This document shows positions 47,471 through 58,159 of a stretch of 64,000 nt of DNA, in pieces. Source of the DNA: Porodaedalea pini. Taxonomy: Eukaryota; Basidiomycota; Agaricomycetes; Hymenochaetales; Hymenochaetaceae. Both the position numbers and the translations under genes were made by a program. The number at the start of each line of letters is the position of its first letter. Position 1 is the stretch's first letter. The notes under the pieces are model-generated. The model did no database searches, was not told where the DNA came from, and worked only from the letters and a program-made list of their open reading frames with translations. The DNA lies in the NCBI GenBank assembly GCA_002794775.1, contig NBAY01000046.1:1-64000 (forward strand), in the 5' to 3' direction.

Positions 47471-49124
47471 AACTCATGGGCTTTGTTACTTGCATGAGCG
47501 TCTGCGTACCGCTCGAACGACCGACACACCAAGGATCAGCGACACATCGGGGATCAGCGACACATCGGGGATCAGCGATGTTATCCTCCAGTGGATCGTT
47601 TTCCCATCCGTTGACAACGAGTCGACACGGCCAGATAATGATCACAAAAACTTTCGTGGATTCGAGAACGAGACACTCGCAAAGCTCCTGGCCCCCGCAG
47701 AGGTTCAGCCGCTCACTCCGGAGTAAGTACTTTGAGATAATCCTCTAGTGGATTGTTTTCCCATCCGTTGATATGAGTCGACAACAGCAGCTGTCGTAGC
47801 AAGCCATGATATGGATTTCGTGCATTACCCAACAAGTTTGAGCACTAGAACTCAAGAAAGAGGTCCGTATACTAAAACATATCATATTGCTTTACCGGCT
47901 GACCATCGACAGCCAGATCAAGCAAATACTGGGATCTGAGCTTTCTGGGATCAGGATAGGATTTCTCGCTGTCTCGAGCCTTCTTTCACCTCGTCTTTCG
48001 ACAAGTGCTCCCAGGCTCAATAGCAACCGCTGTCATAGTATAGCCAACCCTGCCATCGTCGCCAGCCTAGTGCATGCGACAGGTGGGGTGGAGTATGCAG
48101 TACCACAAACTATAGTTAGCGGTGCTGTTTTTTGATAGGGTGAAGGATGCGCATCGAACATACATCGTCATGTCAGGCGAGATATTACGATTGATTCAAA
48201 AAGAGGTGTGTACTATTCTTTCTTCTGTCTTTCTGTGATCTGAGCTTTCTGTGATCAGTACGCTGGCTTCTTCCTCTTGTCCTCGTTTATCTGTTTACTT
48301 TACTCATTTGCAGTACTGCAGCGGACATCTTCGTCAGCAAGGGACGCTACCTTGCTAGAGCATATGAACCATGGACTAGCCCGCAACAAATTCTAAACAA
48401 AGGTATTCCTAACGCAAAGCTTAGCCCTGCTGAATTACAACAAATCACTGATCCACCTTGAACAAAAGAAGATGTACTCATGCCTTCCCTATCACATCAT
48501 TGCTTATTTATATTACATACTTTCTAGATATCTAGCTTTGTTGCGTTCGGACAGGGCCACGGTAACAAACAAAAAAGGAGTTACCCGTGAACTTGATGGC
48601 AATCATAGCCGAGTCTTTGCCTTCGAAAACGGTTTGTAGGCCTATAAACACATCTTTACGGTGCCTTCTTCTGCTAACTCAGGTCCCGCTGTCAAAGGCT
48701 CAAGGTGTATGAAAATAGGTAATGCAGAGATCCATGGTATGACCGAAGTCACTCCAGGATCACTTGCATACATTACTGTCCAGGTATTTTATTTGTTTCA
48801 CGGTTTGCGCATATATAATACTGAAAAATGTATTACTACCAGGTCTACTTTGCTCTTAGCGCAAGGCTCCATTTCTCTATGTCGAGTGCTCCAGAAATAC
48901 CCGAGATGTTTAATGGTATTATTCAATTGTTCAGGTCTGACGTCCCACATGTCAAGAGGTACACTGCTGAGCTATTGATTTGGTGGAATTGGTATGTTCA
49001 TCTGCATCTATGTGATATTATGGTCCCTTACTAACCCTTACTCAGAATCATCTTTCCGAATACCCAAGCGGCAACCGATCCTCATGACCTAGGTGCCATA
49101 GCTGATATTGAAGACTTCTATTGA
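47471..49124 (+). pseudogene. DUF6698-like gene remnant
   Basis: Scattered plus-strand pieces match the pattern of the agaricomycete DUF6698 family as I recall it: KGRYLARAYEPWTSPQQIL with PAELQQITDPP*TKEDVL (48,340-48,490), then KIGNAEIHGMTEVTPGSLAY (48,715-48,780), then QVYFALSA...EIPEMFNGIIQLF and LLIWWNW, ending near DLGAIADIEDFY with TGA at about 49,124. The pieces are separated by stops and frame changes, one of them another in-frame TGA (48,459-48,461). No continuous product can be read. The family has no known function. Confidence 0.45.
47533..47580. repeat. Short tandem repeat, 18-bp unit
   Basis: GGATCAGCGACACATCGG occurs twice in perfect tandem and is followed by a partial third copy. 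It encodes a GISDTS hexapeptide repeat in one plus-strand frame. Confidence 0.85.
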
Positions 49125-49789
49125 GACTGGACCAAGGATGAGGAGGGCAATGAAGAGGGTGAGGAGGACAATGAAGAGGAAGAGGACAATGTATGAATTT
49201 TGATTGAAATTTCCGCTCACATTCAATCCGATACCATCCATCTTGAACAGCTATTTCTATTTTCCCTATCGTTGGTCGCATATTGTTATGTGCTATTTCA
49301 ATTTCATTCTATTCCAATACTTCCATCTAATTGTCATCCACGACAACTGCTGCTAAGTGAGCTATAACTATTATACACATGAGAACCGACAGTGCGCATC
49401 ACCATCAATTAGAAAGCATTATAAGTAATTTCTTGCTTTTATAACTCCGACAACTCTTCCGCCGCCTTGTAATCCTGACTTTAGAATTTATTTAATTATA
49501 TATAAGTCTGCAATACTTCCGCTAACTTATACTCTATTGAAAGTCTTATCATGTATTAAAATCTCTCATAAGTGTTTTGATATATTATAATTTGGTATGA
49601 CTGTTATGCTTTTCGGTAAGTATTATGGTGGATTGTAAGATGGAGTTCAGATTTTATTGCTCTATAATTATGCCTGAAATGATTATATGTATTACATGTC
49701 TTTTAAGACTTATAATTGAATATAATTAGTTATAATACTCTGCAGATTTTTGTGATGACTTTTTCTCTATTAGCTCCATACATGAGTAC
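49125..49789. other. AT-rich intergenic DNA
   Basis: No coding signal. A GAGGA-rich tract (about 49,135-49,190) follows the DUF6698-like remnant and then the sequence becomes strongly AT-rich. Confidence 0.4.
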
Positions 49790-50470
49790 TACTACAGTTG
49801 GGCGCGGCTAAAGCCGACAACTCAAGACATGTCAACTCCCAACTGTATCTCCTCCGTCAAAACACCTTATTTAGCACTTTAAACTATATAGATAGATAGC
49901 TGCAATGCATATCTACAGAACTTGCTGCTCAGATATTTTTTATTTTGACCTTTGAAAAAATCTTGACCAAGAATTGAAACAAATATTTAAATAATTACAA
50001 ATCATTTTTGTTTATTACTTAATTCTTCCAATAAAGGGAATGTTACATAAGACAAACGCCGATCATTATTTTACCAACTGCTGGAGAGCCCTCTTTACTA
50101 TCAGAAATACAATGATGGGACTTGTATTTCTTCACAGCAATGGCAACCTGAAGGAATCAAGTCCTTTCCTAGTTTAAAATTAATATAGCAAGTTGTGATT
50201 TTGTGTTTCTCTGGGACATTTTCACACAGATACCACATTCTAAGAAGGTGGGAGGAGCAAGGCGAGCTTGACAGCTTAACCCCTATTTTTATTTGAATTT
50301 TTAGATATTTGTTTTTCCAAAAAAATTGAAACAAATTGATGGGAAATCAAAAACTACGGATTCATGCATAACTTCCTTACTTGTATTACAGAAAAAAAAT
50401 TCTCGACCTCTAAAACTCAAAACTCCGGGCCGGGCGGTGTTGATGCTTTATGCCGCGCCCAACCGTAGTA
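49790..50470. mobile_element. Non-autonomous DNA element with terminal inverted repeats
   Basis: The left end TACTACAGTTGGGCGCGGC and the reverse complement of the right end, TACTACGGTTGGGCGCGGC, differ at one base, and both are followed by AAAGC after a short offset. The about 640-bp interior is AT-rich and has no transposase. Size and layout fit a MITE; I could not identify a target-site duplication, so the superfamily is open. Confidence 0.7.
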
Positions 50471-50599
50471 AGGTTTACTTTTCTTTCGGAATGACCAGCA
50501 CGGTAAGCTAACTCAAAATATTCTCTCTCCTTTTAATTACATTTCTTTGACATGAAGAAAGCCATATCGCATAGGAAGAAGAGAAAAGAATGAATCGTA

Positions 50600-51349
50600 A
50601 GCATGCCAGTGCTTCGCGTCGCGCTGGCCATTCCCACTATGCCACGTGGTCCACTACAAGTCCACAGTTTCGGCAGGTGATGCGTCTTCGCATTAAGACT
50701 CGCTTTGCATGCCGAAATCCTGCGCAAGGATGCCGGGACGTCATCTATCCGCCATGCTCTTCGTAAACCTTACAGACTCATTCGTTCAACCTCGGCAAGT
50801 CCTAGCTCAGCAAGTGTTTGCCCACGAACTCTTCTTCTTGGCTCAATTTTCGAGCTGCTATCTCACATTCGCGTCGATTTTCAAGCTCACCATTAAGGCT
50901 TCCGTCCGAGACAAATTCAGCATCGGAACCACGCGTGTCAGCATCACGACCAACTGTTTACCATGTCCCTGTCGTGTGAGCCTTCGCTCCCTGAAAATAT
51001 TTTCCTGTCGTCCATAGGTCTTACAGTTGCGCCGACTCCTTTCATGTTCATAATTGATATTTTCCTGCCCACTTCGCTGCGCGAGCCGCACTTGCATTGA
51101 CAGTTCTAAGAACTACAGCGGATTCTACCGCATTCCCGATGAAGGCTAGTACGATGCTCTCCGGGATCTGGAAGTTCATAAGGTGGTTGACTCTGCAGAG
51201 ATCAAATGAAATTGTTTTGGAGACACTTTCAGGGGAAGCGCTCGCTGAGACGATGGACTCATAAGGAAAAATTCTAGTTCAGCCGATAGCCTCCTGGAGT
51301 AAAAATAGTATGGGGGGACCGTGCTGCCGAAAAGGAAGAATACAAAAGT
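50600..51349 (+). pseudogene. Module partner locus X, copy F
   Basis: The longest 5' representative: RHLSAMLFVNLTDSFV, FAHELFFLAQFSSCYLTFAS, TIKASVRDKFSIGTTRVS, then in another frame SLPENIFLSSIGLTVAPTPF and MFIIDIFLP, then ETLSGEALAETMDS. The shared splice donor after the EEYK-type end is near 51,349. Frame changes separate the pieces. Membrane protein-like, family not identified. Confidence 0.45.
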
Positions 51350-52022
51350 GCGTACACTAGTATTCCCTTTCCCCCCATTGAGCTAATTCTGTATTTAAGG
51401 TTCTTTGGTCTACAAGAGTACATTCTTCCGTCTTTAAACGGATGAACAACGTTTTCAAGCTGCTCGAGCTGAGAGCAACAAAAAACGAAAAATCTCATGT
51501 GCAAATGAGAAGCTCGTACGGACGGGGTATAGCAGACCGATTGACTCGCCTTTCTCTTTCCCTACGTTTACCGAACTACTGTCTACACTCCAGGCCCCGC
51601 AATAAATAACTCGAAGGTGTGTCTATTTCTATGGTCTTGACGAGCATCCGGATCATGAGGACAAATGCTTCTATCCTATGTTAGGTGTGCGATCTTCAAA
51701 GTGTACCTTTTTTGACAGCCGCCATTCCATTTCTGACACATTCAAATTTGTGAATAAGAGATTTCGGGCCATAATCAGTCGTTCTGGTTTACTGTAACTT
51801 TCAATGTTTGGCCAGATTTTTTCTACCTTCAGAATGGAGTGTCAGCGTAAAGATGGCGACTGTCACAAGAAATAGGCATCGAAAACATCCCACTTTATCA
51901 GCATCGAAAAAAACCCGTTGTTGCTTCGCTGCGAATGCTGTGGGAGTAGGCCCCCACAGTTGGCCACTGCATATATGTGCAGCTTCGACTGCCCGCCTCC
52001 TACATTCTTCCCCCTTACTACC
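51350..52022. other. Spacer upstream of permease F
   Basis: Conserved module spacer matching, in opposite orientation, the spacer upstream of permease B. Presumed promoter; no gene recognised. Confidence 0.4.
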
Positions 52023-54693
52023 ATGGACAAACGAATGAACTCTGACAAGTCTATTGCGGAGCAAAGCATTCAGGAAGTCTATGAAAGCACGGGAGATTCC
52101 TGCAAGTCGCGAACGTCCGAGGATAAAGTCGATGAAGCCTCGGGTCCACTTGTTGCGCCTTCGAAGGAGCGAGCTATCGCAGAGAAACGCCTCTTGCGCA
52201 AGCTCGACATGAGATTCATGCCCATCATCGTCCTCATGTACCTCATGCTCTACATTGACGTGAGCTCGTGGTTTACCTTGAGCTCATTGATGCTCATTTG
52301 TGTATAGAGAGATGCTGTCACGACGGCACGACTGAAGGGCCTCGAACAGGACCTAGACCTGTCAGGTATGAATCTGATATGCTGTCGGTTTGTGATCTAC
52401 TCAATAGCGAATATCGGTTCAGACATACAGTATGATACTGTCGTAGCTATTTTCTACACGTTGTATTGTACAGTTCAAATCCCGTCAAATATGGTAAGCG
52501 GTCAGGCTCTCTAGTCTAGAAGAAATTCTGATGCTGTTTAAACGAAAGATTTTGAATCGAGTTTCGAGGTGAGCTAAGAGAGCTAGAAGAGGAAGCCGGT
52601 AAATGGTGTTCTGCAGAATCTGCTCACCTACATTCTCATAACCCAGACCGTCACTGTACTTTGGACTATGTGCCATTGCCTGGGGCCTAATATGTGCAAT
52701 GACCGGTGTAAGCCCTTTCAGACAACTCCAAGAATGGAACTCTATCTGTACTGCACTGACGCTTTGGACAGGTCACTCACAACTATGCTGGAATTCTCGC
52801 TTGCCGAGTATTTATTGGCTTACCCGAAGTATGGCTTCATCAATGAAGACATTACAATACCGGTGATCTGATTCTTGCCCTTTGATAGGGTGCTTTCTAC
52901 GCTGGCGCGGTATATCTTCTTTCACGCTGGTATACACGGAAAGTGCGTGGCATTACCGAGCTCAGAGGTGTTGGCTTTTTTACACATCGCTTCATTCTTA
53001 GGAGCTCGCGTTTCGAACCTCCATGGTGATCGCTGGCGTGATGTGCTCGAAGGCATTCGGGAGTGTAGGTAGTCACTTACTATATTTAGCAGAAGCGTGT
53101 TCCGATAACGGAGGGTTTCTAGTTGATGGCAGCCGGTATCCTTTCAAATATGGAAGGAAGGCGGGGAATCAGGGGTTGGAGATGGTAAGCATACTATGCT
53201 ACTCGGGTTTTGTTTTGCGCACTCACCATCGATCATCGATGGAGGTTGTTCTTCATTGAGGTACTATCTTCGCTCTTTTCCACTTTTTCGTTTATTAATT
53301 GAATTGTCGTTATCTCCAGGGGGCCATTCCTATCGCTATTGGAATTTTGGCGTTGTGAGCTTTCTCAAAGAAATACACTAGAGCTTACAATCATTGAAGT
53401 CACTCCACAGATGGTCTCTTCCGGACCTTGTAGGTGCTTTTCCCTCTTGACTTCGACCTATCTTAGAATGAAAAAGCCGAGCAACACGCGTTGGATGTCT
53501 CACGCTGAGCGTCAACTCGCTCAGGCACGTATTTCCGAAGACGCAGGTGAAGCAGATGAGGACCTTGCTCAGGATTCGTGAGCGACCATAGTTTTCTCAC
53601 AATGTTAGATTCACGCTTTCTCACAACTCTCTCAGAATGTGGTCGGGATTCAAGATGGCAATCAAGGACATCAAAGTCCTTATTCTCTCCGTTATAATAT
53701 TAAGTGACCATGTGGGACTTTCCTTCACGAATTTCTTTCCTACGTGAGTATCCGACTCAGTCTCTCTGAGGACGGAAAGACGATCTAACATTACTCACAG
53801 TTTGACGGCGACGCTTGGATTTAATCCTACGATTACTTTACTTCTTGTTGCGTACGTCTTGGCTGTTTCTTTTCGCGCGTGGCATTGAAGCATCGTTACC
53901 TCACCAGACCTCCATGGATCTTCACTGCCGGCGTCTGCTGTCTCTACGGGCTACATGCAGGTATAGGTCTCGGACGTTGGTTTGCTAGTGATTGTTTGAA
54001 CCACCTACAGATAAAACTGGGGAGCGATTCTTCCATGTCTGCAGTTCGTGGTGGGTCGTGATCGTGGGTTACATTATTGCTCTCTCCACATTTTCTATCG
54101 GAGGACGCTACTTCGCCTTGTTTCTGTTAGCGAGTGGCCACGCGAGTAAGTCAATTTGGATATAGGTTTCAGGATGTTCTCGACCATTATCAATCATCTA
54201 TCGCCAGGTATTGCTCTGATCCTCATATGGGTCTCAAATACTATCCCGCGTCCGCCTGCAAAACGCGCTGCCGCTGTCGGTATCGTCAGTGGTATCGGTA
54301 ACGTAGGAGACCTGTGCGTATTCAAGTGGAAGTCTGTGAATACAGCAGAAGACTCAAACTTTTTCAAAGGATCGGCTCATACGTTTGGAAGGCAAAATGG
54401 GGCCCACAGTACCATCAATCGATGGTGATAGGCATCGCCGCACTTGCCTTTAGCGCATTCCTCACATTTGGTAAGTCCGTTTCAAGCTTACTATAAGGTC
54501 GTTGTAGCTGAGAAAAGTACTTTGTACAGTAATGCGCTGCATGTTGATACGCATGAATAAGAAGCTCGATGAGGATGAACTTGGAGCACTTAAAGATACG
54601 AATCGCAAACGCATCGAAGATGCTGCTCGTTTGGAAGGAATCACGCTGAAAGAAGCGATGGAGAGGAAGAAAGGATTTAGGTACCTTTATTGA
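52023..54693 (+). CDS. Permease copy F, MFS anion:cation symporter family (Dal5/TNA1-like)
   Basis: The copy I read most completely: 19 exons, all GT-AG, about 529 residues, no defect. It starts MDKRMNSDKSIAEQSIQEVY and continues LRKLDMRFMPIIVLMYLM, RDAVTTARLKGLEQDL (the family's D-R...ARL.GLE.DL signature), YDTVVAIFYTLYCTVQIPSN, SLYFGLCAIAWGLICAMTG, LACRVFIGLPE, LLSRWYTRKELAFRTS, GILSNMEGRRGIRGWRW. Exon 53,245-53,260 is only 16 nt (LFFIE) and exon 53,411-53,429 is 19 nt (WSLPDL). Then RWMSHAERQLAQARISEDAG opens the central loop, with MWSGFKMAIKDIKVLILSVI, IPRPPAKRAAAVGIV, WKAKWGPQYHQSMVI and the basic tail MERKKGFRYLY. Substrate unknown; a small organic acid, ureide or vitamin is usual for this family. 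Confidence 0.88.
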
Positions 54694-55343
54694 AATGAAG
54701 ATTGGTTTCTTTAGCTCTTTCCAGTATGAGACTTGAGCGAGGGAAAGAGCAGTTATGTGTATTGATTGGATCCTAGCCTTCTCAATGATATGATGATGTT
54801 AAACTCATTTTATTTCTGAGGAGCGTCGACGATGCGCTTGTTTCTCGGCCAACTAAGTTGCAAGCATTCTTTCTCCGAAGGTACAGTAGCATCATCGAGG
54901 GCCTTCACCTTACCCACCTATTCCCAGCCCTCGTGGACCAGCTCCATTATCGCGTCGCGCGTCTCACTATTGATGTAAATATGCACATCCCGTCGACTCT
55001 CCACCGAAGTGTGATCGAGCTTCATTTCGAGGATGTGTTGTTGAGGACGACAGAGCGTTCACGAAATCGTCTTCTGGTCGACTCGTGATGAGGATCCAAA
55101 GTTTCGAAGGAAAGTTCGATGACTCGTTTCTGAAGCTCGCCTACCTAGTCGGAATCGGTGTTAAGAACAAAGACGACTAGTAGTCTGCCTTTGAGATTTC
55201 AGTAGTCTCGAGCCAAGCTACAGTGGATCATTTGCGGTGTGAGTCATGGGATGGAGACGAATCCGCTGACATGAACAAGAAGCTGTGCCAGAGATCTTGA
55301 ATGTATCCGCTAGTCGACAGAGAGGGGAGGGCTGGGGGGGGGA
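54694..55343. other. Intergenic, nothing firm
   Basis: A plus-strand open frame of 76 codons (54,858-55,088) has no recognised motif. The right end is G-rich (AGAGGGGAGGGCT then a 10-G run), capable of G-quadruplex formation, and abuts the next element. Confidence 0.4.
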
Positions 55344-56046
55344 GGACCCCTGGCAATACCAATTGAGGCCTGTCTGAGGAGGGGGGGCTTTTATCCGGAT
55401 TTTTTCGGGCCCTAGCGGGCCCGTTTTATCCGGATTGCCCAGGCCTTCAAAAAATTTCGGTCGACTTGTCCGGATTTTTACCCAGGCCTCCCTTTTGTGG
55501 TGTTTTTATCCGGATTTAGACAGGCTTCACTAGAGCTGTAAGTAGATAGAAAATATACATTTGGGGCGAATTTGTAGTTAATTGCTTGAGGATAAAACAT
55601 GAATTAATGAAACTCGGACTTTTGAGTCTTGAGATCGAAGGTTTGACAAAGTAAATGTGTGACCAAAAAGGAAGTAAAATATTGGTTTTGATAGGAGAAC
55701 AGCCGATATCTTGTAAATAAGCTTTATTTTATTTTATTATCTAATTGACATTGTTTCTGAATAAATCGAAGATTTGCGGTCTATATAAGGAGAAGCGGTC
55801 CCACAGTAACATATGCTTTCTGATATATGAGTTACCAGCTGGATTACCTCAGCCCTCACACTTAGTCATGTTATCCGGATTGATCCAGGCCTCAGGGATC
55901 CGGCGGTCTGTCTTAGCCGGATTTTTCCCCAGGCCTCCGGCCAAATTTTGACCAAAATTATCCGGATTGCCCAGGCCTCAAGGTCCAAATCCGGCCAAAA
56001 TTATCCGGATTTGATTCAGGCCTCCGTGCGTATTGCCAGGGGTCCT
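55344..56046. mobile_element. 703-bp TIR element with internal ATCCGGAT/AGGCCT repeats
   Basis: It starts AGGACCCCTGGCAATAC (55,344-55,360) and ends with its perfect 17-bp reverse complement (56,030-56,046). Eight Gs lie on each side (55,336-55,343 and 56,047-56,054), consistent with an 8-bp target duplication of the hAT kind, although homopolymers make this less certain. Inside, eight copies of TT(A/G)(T/G/C)CCGGATT, most followed by CCAGGCCT, are arranged four at the left (about 55,391-55,530) and four at the right (about 55,866-56,025). All point the same way around an AT-rich core. No transposase is encoded. Confidence 0.85.
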
Positions 56047-56249
56047 GGGGGGGGATAAGATGCCTGCAGTTTTAGAAACGAAAAAAGAAAAAGAAAAAGT
56101 CATCCGAGTCTAAATATGTTACACATCAGTGGCTGTGTCCGGATCTGCACGACTTTCGGTCGGGAAAGTACGTACTCTCAGGTTCTCTTCTATTTCCTCT
56201 CTTTACTGCCGTTGAGGTCTTGTCGACTCTCCTCCTCGTTGAAACAAAA

Positions 56250-57220
56250 ACGAGCTTGGATATCGCAGGCCGAAAATAAGATCAGCACATCAGCGCAAAC
56301 CCGCGCAATCTCAACTGGGAGGACGGTTTCTCCTTCTCTTCTTCTTCTCGTGTCATTTTTCCTCTCTCAAACGACTTCCGGCTTTTCAAATCTCCAAGTT
56401 TGAAACAAATACAAGACGTAGCCAAGTTCGGGCACTCCTACTTGTAGAAGATGAAGTGAGACCCCTCGCATGGGCTCGTTGTCGGCGGCGTGGGATGTAC
56501 CTCACACATCAAAACCGCTCAGAAGTTGAATCTGCTTGAGAGCAGTGCGGGTGCGGGTGCTGTACAAGGAGATGGAGAGGACAGGGTAGCTGCGGTTGCG
56601 TGGAAGCAGAATAAGGAGTATGAGATGCTGTTGAGGAGGTTGAATGCGGGTGTACTGAGGAGGGGGGATGTGGGAGGCAAGAAGAAGAGGAAAGGAGGGT
56701 TCGAGACGGAAGTGGGTACGTCTACCCTCATTTCCCTAAATATCACAAATCTAGTCTCTCCGTCCAGCTGTCGCGCACGCTTTCTGCATTCCGAACAGCT
56801 CGCCTCGCGTTCCTCGACCGTCGTCGCCGAGATACTTGGGATCGGTTTCGCCACGCCTTCCTCAGATCCTTCTTCGCTTTCCAGCTCGAGTTCCGCCACA
56901 CCACACCCTTCCCACCCGTCTCCGGCACTGCCTCCCCTATTCGGAGCATGTGACTGCGACTATACCTGGAACGGATCAGGAGCTGAGGACGGTGCGCACG
57001 AGCGTCGGGAAGTACTTCATGGAGAAGCTCGCGAAGCCCGGTGCTGCCTCATCCTTGTCCCTCGTTTGCACAAGCTTCTGGCACGCCTTTTGTGGATGCC
57101 GACGTGGCGGGAGTTTCATCCGCTGCTGGTGCAGAAGCGCCACGCGCTTGACTAGGTTCGAAAAGCATACGCGCTACGCGGGGGCCTTGGAATCGGGGCC
57201 AGGGCCGGGTCAAGCATAAC
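56250..57220 (+). pseudogene. G-patch protein pseudogene (PinX1/Pxr1-like)
   Basis: A decayed copy of the nucleolar G-patch protein family (telomerase inhibitor and rRNA-processing factor PinX1/Pxr1 in other eukaryotes). Recognisable order: AGRK*DQHISANPRNLNWED (about 56,262-56,322), then after an intron KFGHSYL*KMK*DPSHGL (about 56,420-56,480), TSHIKTAQKLNLLES, VAWKQNKEYEMLLRRLNAGV, basic GGKKKRKGGFETEVG, then after another intron RARFLHSEQLASRSSTVVAE with ILGI, and in another frame VRTSVGKYFMEKLAK. At least three in-frame stops and frameshifts destroy it, including in the glycine-rich G-patch itself. The missing start and the damage mark it as a pseudogene, probably a duplicate of a working gene elsewhere. 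Confidence 0.75.
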
Positions 57221-57329
57221 ATTTGGTAGCTTAAGGGGGGGTGGGTTATGGCTTCCAGCGCGGTGTCTTCGAGTGCTGCAACGGAATCTGATGTCTACGG
57301 AGTCGGCTGGGTTGCACCCGCATAGACAA

Positions 57330-57689
57330 CTCTGCTTGCTAATGCAGCATTCACCGCCTTAGTATACCCAGCTATATTTCACGATTATTCGTACTCGGAC
57401 AGAAGGAAATAAATGGATTCACAGGAGCTCGAGACGTTCACATTCCATTTATGTTCGTGCTTCACAATTGTCTCAGACTCAGCCGTTCCAGGCGGCGATG
57501 CGGCAACCTCTTTGAAGTGCGAGCTCGCGGAAGGCTTGAATCTGCAGAAAGTGAATGAAATCTGTTCGAAGTCACCCTCGGAAGAAACAGCCGCTTAGAT
57601 GATGGTCGCACATGATAACGTTCTAGGCAGATAATCCCATGGAGTGAATATGGTACGAGAGGATCGGACGCGGAGAGGAGAGAATTCAA
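57330..57689 (+). pseudogene. Module partner locus X, copy G (5'-truncated)
   Basis: Only the last part of X is present: a stretch like X-E from about 57,330, then SAVPGGDAATSLKCELAEGL with NLQKVNEICSKSPSEETAA, and the shared splice donor (GAATTCAAAG then GTACTC) at about 57,689. The 5' and hydrophobic parts found in X-F are missing. Confidence 0.45.
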
Positions 57690-58159
57690 AGGTACTCATA
57701 TTGGCATTTCCCTTCCCCTTGTGCCGATACTTTACTTAACATTCTTCAATCTTGTACGAGGAGATTCTCCCTTCTCAATCGGACGGCCGTTTGCTTAGCT
57801 CTAATTGAGAGCAAGATCGTGAAACACGGGGAAGCCCCTCATGAGCTATCGAGAAGTGTACGAACAGTTCTCTGATGATTTTGGATATTGAATGATCTCT
57901 TACACATTTCCTTTCAGCGCACGCGTTTTTCAAAGGTATTTCGGCCTCAAGGACCTCCGCATTAGAGGGATGCTGTAGAAGCCTTTGTTTTCGGGTGTCT
58001 GGCCGGTTCTACGATCAAGTACTTCTGCGCGATGTAGCGGCGTTCAGGACATCCTTCGATGCTTCTCCGCAAGCACTGCGACGGTAGCATGCTCCATTTT
58101 CCACTGCTTATCTGCGCAAGAATGATTGTACGTCTCCTGTGTCTGTCCTTCCTACCACC
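57690..58159. other. Spacer upstream of permease G
   Basis: Conserved module spacer, close to 40,054-40,533 of module E. Presumed promoter; no gene. Confidence 0.4.

Noticed and set aside
47533..47580. Short spaced repeats considered as a CRISPR-like array
   Set aside because: Units are 18 bp and directly adjacent with no unique spacers; the genome is eukaryotic.
55336..56054. Long terminal repeats of a retrotransposon for the CCGGAT-rich region
   Set aside because: The two ends are inverted, not direct, repeats, and no gag or pol coding lies between them.
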